Source: Candidatus Kerfeldbacteria bacterium (GTDB lineage: Bacteria > Patescibacteriota > Patescibacteriia > SBBC01). Taken from it: a stretch of DNA of 39,659 nt. Where the stretch lies: contig JACQKH010000045.1 of the NCBI GenBank assembly GCA_016204585.1, positions 1 through 39,659 on the forward strand, written 5' to 3'. The position numbers were made by a program, and so were the translations under genes. This document shows positions 36,611-39,659 of the stretch, piece after piece. The stretch's first letter is position 1; each line of letters starts with the position of its first letter. The notes beneath the pieces are model-generated. The model worked only from the letters and a program-made list of their open reading frames with translations, was not told where the DNA came from and ran no database searches.

Positions 36611-37327
36611 TTGGCAGATTGGAGATTGGAGTCGGGAGTTGACGGTTGTCGAATCACAGAGGAAAATAGGGTAGTGGATACTTCGTCAAATGTCAAAGGT
36701 CAAACGTCAAGAGTCAAATGTCGTTCTGGGTTCACCCTACTCGAACTCCTCATCAGCATGGCCATCTTTGCGATTCTCGGGACCTTCACGGTAATGAGTT
36801 TTCGCAGCGCGGGACAGTTGAATAATCTCCGGCAGGCCGCCAATGAGCTGGTGTCGAATCTCCGGCTGGCCCAGTCCATGTCACAGTCCGGGGCAACGGT
36901 GAATAGTTGTGACGATGGGGGTGAAAAATACAAACTCTGCCCTGACGCAACTTGTTCCATCTGTTCTGAGAAAGCGCCAAAAGGAGGGTATGGTATAAGC
37001 GGCGGTGGTCAATTTGGTGCGTGGTCATCGTTGCCGACGTCAAGGTATATGATATTTGCGGAGTTGTTGGGAGATGGGTATGATCTAAACGATGATCCAA
37101 CGATATTTACCGTTGATTTACCGGCTCAAACCTCCATTTCAATGGTAGATTCGAGCGTGATGGGATTGCATTTTCTCAAGGATGGTCACGCCTACGATTT
37201 TTTTGGCAATATAAGCAATCAATATTTTTGCATCTCTCACAGTAACTTTCCAAACGTGTATCGCAAAGTCACCCTCATCGGCGCCACCGGCCAGATTCAG
37301 GAGGAGGCGGTAGCAGCATGTCCGTAA
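36611..37327 (+). CDS. Minor pilin (GspH/FimT-like)
   Basis: The core is certain: SG|FTLLELLISMAIFAILGTFTVMSFRSAGQLNNLRQAANELVSNLRLAQSMS, a class III signal with Phe1 and Glu5 followed by the GspH-type helix. The globular part has six cysteines early (NSCDDGG...CPDATCSIC). The start is unclear: TTG at 36611 gives 238 residues with an odd leader read through GATTGGA and GTCAANN heptamers, and GTG at 36674 gives a shorter leader. No in-frame ATG exists. The heptamer array in front may have displaced the original start. AT-richer in its middle. Overlaps the next gene by 10 nt. Confidence 0.85.
   Translation: MADWRLESGVDGCRITEENRVVDTSSNVKGQTSRVKCRSGFTLLELLISMAIFAILGTFTVMSFRSAGQLNNLRQAANELVSNLRLAQSMSQSGATVNSCDDGGEKYKLCPDATCSICSEKAPKGGYGISGGGQFGAWSSLPTSRYMIFAELLGDGYDLNDDPTIFTVDLPAQTSISMVDSSVMGLHFLKDGHAYDFFGNISNQYFCISHSNFPNVYRKVTLIGATGQIQEEAVAACP
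36687..36720. repeat. GTCAANN heptamer array inside the minor pilin leader
   Basis: GTCAAAT-GTCAAAG-GTCAAAC-GTCAAGA-GTCAAAT, period seven, lying in the reading frame just ahead of the prepilin cleavage site. Confidence 0.75.
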
Positions 37328-38091
37328 AACATCAAGCTGATCTTCCCAAAGGGCAGGGCCTGCTCGAGACCGTCATCGGCATCGGCGTGATTATCGCCGG
37401 TACAATCGGCAGCGTTACTCTGATCGCGGCAACGGTTACGGCCGGTCGCGCCACCAACAACAAAGTTATCGCCGCCAGCTTGGCGCGTGAAGGGATCGAG
37501 GCGGTTCGCAACATCCGCGATGCGAATTGGCTACGAATTCAGGCGAACGAGGATACGGACTTAAGCATAGCTGACATTCAGCTTCCCAGCTCGTTTGACG
37601 GGTTGTACGATCAGACCAGCAATTACCACGTCGCGGTCCCCGGGTTCAGCTGGGCCGGTAACAGTTGGACCGTTGGCTCGGTACCGGATCCAGCCATGGA
37701 CTTTAATGACACGAACAGTTTTACGACGAAGATGTGTGGAAAGGTTGGGACTCAGCCGCATGTCTGTTCGGAGATTTACCAGGAGGTAGCGACACAAGCA
37801 TTTTATCAGACCGACAAAGGTTTTTCCGCAAGCGTTCCGCCGGCCACACGATTCAAGCGTTTAGTGAATGTCAATCCGATTTGCCGGGAAGACGATGCGC
37901 CAGCCGATGGCATACCGGACGTCGGCTTTAACGCAGCGGAGAGGATTGAAGCGCTGAACGGTTCTACTTGCAGTGCCACTGAGATTCTCGTCGGCCTCCA
38001 GGTTATTAGCAAGGTCTGTTGGGACGACTGCACTGCTCAGAAAACCTTTCAACTTGAAGACCGGCTGTATAATTGGAAATACGTGAAATGA
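37318..38091 (+). CDS. Minor pilin (PilV/GspI-like)
   Basis: A 257-residue protein. Leader MSVKHQADLPKG|QGLLETVIGIGVIIAGTIGSVTLIAATVTAGRATNNKVIAASLAREGIEAVRNIRDANW. Glu5 is kept but residue 1 is Gln in place of Phe, a tolerated variation in some minor pilins. 'AxxLAxEGIEavRNIRDaNWL' is a common CPR pseudopilin pattern. The C-terminal half has six cysteines (CGKVGTQPHVC, CREDD, CSATE, CWDDC). It likely works with the PilW- and PilX-like proteins in a tip complex. Confidence 0.88.
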   Translation: MSVKHQADLPKGQGLLETVIGIGVIIAGTIGSVTLIAATVTAGRATNNKVIAASLAREGIEAVRNIRDANWLRIQANEDTDLSIADIQLPSSFDGLYDQTSNYHVAVPGFSWAGNSWTVGSVPDPAMDFNDTNSFTTKMCGKVGTQPHVCSEIYQEVATQAFYQTDKGFSASVPPATRFKRLVNVNPICREDDAPADGIPDVGFNAAERIEALNGSTCSATEILVGLQVISKVCWDDCTAQKTFQLEDRLYNWKYVK

Positions 38092-38096
38092 GGTGG

Positions 38097-38130
38097 GTAG
38101 GTTTTAGGTAATAGGTTTTAGGAGTTAGTT
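38097..38130. repeat. TAGGTTT heptamer array, left of the S23 gene
   Basis: TAGGTTT-TAGGTAA-TAGGTTT-TAGGAGT. Inverted counterpart at 38521-38550, on the other side of the gene. Confidence 0.75.
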
Positions 38131-38141
38131 TTTCTGGGAGT

Positions 38142-38507
38142 ATGAGTATGCTATCAAATTCGTATAAAGAACTTACGGTATGGCAGAAGTCAATGGAGTT
38201 GGTAACTGCCGTTTACAAATTGACTGAACAGTTTCCGAAAGAGGAGTTATATGGATTGACATCCCAGCTAAGGAGATCGGCGGTTTCCATTCCATCAAAT
38301 ATCGCGGAGGGAAAATACCGAGGAAGTAAAAAAGACTATGTACAATTTCTCAGAATAGCATTTTCTTCCGGTGCTGAACTGGAAACACAAATCGAAATCG
38401 CTAAACGACTTCCATCAACAAAAAATTTGGGTTTTATTGACATTGAAGCAACCCTTGAGGAAGTTATGAAAATGCTGAATGCCTTAATTAAGAAACTGAT
38501 TCAATAG
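38142..38507 (+). CDS. Four-helix bundle protein (S23 / 23S rRNA intervening-sequence family)
   Basis: A 121-residue protein with the family's motif string: YKELTVWQKSMELVTAVYKLTEQFPKEELYGLTSQLRRSAVSIPSNIAEGKYRGSKKDYVQFLRIAFSSGAELETQIEIAKRL. These proteins were first found encoded in intervening sequences of 23S rRNA genes and form pentameric bundles of unknown function. In many CPR genomes they are scattered through intergenic regions. Here the gene interrupts a run of minor pilins, is AT-rich compared with them, and is bracketed by inverted heptamer arrays, so it looks inserted. Confidence 0.93.
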   Translation: MSMLSNSYKELTVWQKSMELVTAVYKLTEQFPKEELYGLTSQLRRSAVSIPSNIAEGKYRGSKKDYVQFLRIAFSSGAELETQIEIAKRLPSTKNLGFIDIEATLEEVMKMLNALIKKLIQ

Positions 38508-38520
38508 CAACGATATAGTT

Positions 38521-38550
38521 CTTAACACCTAAAACCTAACACCTAAAACC
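38521..38550. repeat. Inverted heptamer array, right of the S23 gene
   Basis: CACCTAA-AACCTAA-CACCTAA-AACCTT, the reverse complement of the TTAGG-type array on the left side. Confidence 0.75.
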
Positions 38551-39426
38551 TTGTCTTTTCATCCGATAGTTCAGAATCATAGACTACGTTTATCAACACG
38601 CAACCCACACGGTTTTACATTACTCGAAATCATCGTGGCCACGGCGATTTTAAGCATGGCCACATTAATCGCCACCGGCCTGTTCGTCGCGGTCACTAGC
38701 TCTCAGAAGAAAGTCGAGTCTTTGTCTAAGGTCCAGAGCGACGCCAGATTCTTAATCGAGTCAATCGCCCAGTCCGTCCGTCTCGCCGGCCTGGACTACT
38801 CGTACTATTTGAACCTTGACGGAGATCCGAATACGCGTGATCCGGTTGATCTTTCTGGCGGTTTGCTTTCGATGTCCGCGGTGACGACTGACACAGCCCA
38901 GGTGGTGACCAAGGACGCCAGCGGCCAAACGTTTTTCAGTCGCTACATGAGAGGAAAGTTTGGCGAAGAAGATCGTTATGCCATTGGCGTCTGTACCCGC
39001 ACACCCGCTCAATTCGCCAGCGACCCCCTGCGCTGTGCGTACCCGACGCTGGCCCCAGAAGACTACCAGGATGTTACCCCGACGAACATCACGGTTGACG
39101 CCTTCAATGTTTGGGTCAGCCCAGGTTCAGATCCAAATGCTTTAGCCCCGAGCGGCACCGCCGACTGCTGGACTAATATAAATGCTGATCCGACGCAAGT
39201 TCCACCCGTCTTTGGTTTTGACTCAATAAATTCAAATTGTACATGTACGGATGCTAGCACGGATTGCTGGTCAGGACAGACCTGTGACCGGGGGATTTGC
39301 TTGAATACTAATCAGCAGCCGAAAGTGACGATTGTCATTTCCTCGAGAGGTGGCGGCAGCCGTCAAGCAGAGCAAGCCACCCAGACTCTTCAGACCACCG
39401 TGTCGGCCAGGATTTATAAGCGGTAA
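38551..39426 (+). CDS. Minor pilin (PilW/GspJ-like)
   Basis: 291 residues with a TTG start directly after the heptamer array; no ATG is available before the signal. Leader ...STRNPHG|FTLLEIIVATAILSMATLIATGLFVAVTSSQKKVESLSKVQSDARFLIESIAQSVRLAG, with Phe1 and Glu5 and the PilW-type helix continuing into 'D.rFliEsIaqsvR.ag'. Near the C-terminus is a Cys-rich insert NCTCTDASTDCWSGQTCDRGIC (~230-250) of the same style as the modules of the giant surface protein, which hints that pilus tip and surface proteins share a binding module. Confidence 0.87.
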   Translation: MSFHPIVQNHRLRLSTRNPHGFTLLEIIVATAILSMATLIATGLFVAVTSSQKKVESLSKVQSDARFLIESIAQSVRLAGLDYSYYLNLDGDPNTRDPVDLSGGLLSMSAVTTDTAQVVTKDASGQTFFSRYMRGKFGEEDRYAIGVCTRTPAQFASDPLRCAYPTLAPEDYQDVTPTNITVDAFNVWVSPGSDPNALAPSGTADCWTNINADPTQVPPVFGFDSINSNCTCTDASTDCWSGQTCDRGICLNTNQQPKVTIVISSRGGGSRQAEQATQTLQTTVSARIYKR

Positions 39427-39433
39427 CATTGAC

Positions 39434-39659
39434 ATGATGCCATCCAGACGCCATCGCCGACAGAATGAACAGGGAGTGGCCTTGCTGCTGGCTCTTTTGC
39501 TGGTGGCGGCGTTGACGGCGGCCGGCATCGGCGCCTCGACCCTAATCGTCAAGGAGTTCAAGACTACGGCCAGCACTGACCAGGGCATCGCCGCCTATTA
39601 CGCGGCCGACGCCGGGGTCGAACGCGCGTTGTTCACGGTCTTTAACAACCGCATTGCCG
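39434..39659 (+). CDS. PilX-like minor pilin, 5' part only
   Basis: Begins MMPSRRHRRQNEQG|VALLLALLLVAALTAAGIGASTLIVKEFKTTASTDQGIAAYYAADAGVERALF and is cut by the window end after ~75 codons. The PilX N-terminal domain is recognisable by 'G-VALLLALLLVA' and 'YYAADAGVERAL'. As usual for this family, Glu5 is absent. It follows the PilW-like gene by seven nt and completes an H-V-W-X type minor-pilin set. Confidence 0.85.
   Translation, partial: MMPSRRHRRQNEQGVALLLALLLVAALTAAGIGASTLIVKEFKTTASTDQGIAAYYAADAGVERALFTVFNNRIA

Noticed and set aside
1-39659. CRISPR array
   Set aside because: The repeats seen are period-seven to period-nine arrays or palindromes; none alternates a constant repeat with unique spacers, and no cas gene is present.

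Overview
The window looks like chromosome of a Candidate Phyla Radiation (Patescibacteria) bacterium. This rests on the gene set and style: a compact type IV pilus (T4P) operon, very large cysteine-rich surface proteins with the 'LPLNTSSxxQxKxGGLTV' and 'ELGNAGRDIxSTG' signatures I associate with this group, many short intergenic palindromes, and UGA used as an ordinary stop. The exact phylum-level group cannot be fixed from the sequence alone. Base composition is moderately GC-rich (by eye), with AT-richer islands inside some surface-protein genes.

Region 1 (1-2900, minus strand): a probable copper-handling operon (TauE/UreH-type membrane protein with a C-terminal cupredoxin-like domain, an HMA metallochaperone, a membrane-anchored His-rich protein). 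Its promoter carries a perfect TACTACAC-A-GTGTAGTA palindrome over the -10. An unidentified acidic protein follows upstream with its own promoter.

Region 2 (2900-6240): a tRNA neighbourhood rich in repeats. It holds tRNA-Arg(GCG), tRNA-Ser(UGA), tRNA-Ser(GCU), several tRNA-Ser fragments, a 4-TM SMR/DMT-like transporter bracketed by diverged direct repeats, a small hypothetical gene and a GIY-YIG protein. Both tRNA-Ser genes have flanks that extend the acceptor stem by ten or more base pairs.

Region 3 (6240-11700, minus strand): housekeeping and proteostasis genes: comF, a ClpC-type AAA+ unfoldase, htpX, lemA and a single-TM exported protein with a strong promoter.

Region 4 (11800-25112, plus strand): seven tightly packed surface-protein genes, often with ATGA or zero-gap junctions. 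Three belong to one paralogous family, three to a second, and the last encodes a ~1950-residue cysteine-rich, propeller-like protein.

Region 5 (25180-39659, plus strand): the T4P machine: pilM, pilN, pilO, a PilP-position small protein, pilB, a CheY-like receiver, a degenerate PilT-like ATPase, pilC, the major pilin with its own promoter and terminator, a coiled-coil protein, a leaderless minor pilin, a REP-associated tyrosine transposase, prepilin peptidase, and four further minor pilins (one interrupted from the next by an S23-type four-helix-bundle gene), the last cut by the window end. The surface-protein cluster abutting the pilus operon suggests that these proteins are displayed on or with the pilus. 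The most unusual points are the PilT-like ATPase with its catalytic motifs altered, the surface-protein/pilus super-locus, the mobile-looking small elements embedded in the pilus operon, and the tRNA-Ser structures.
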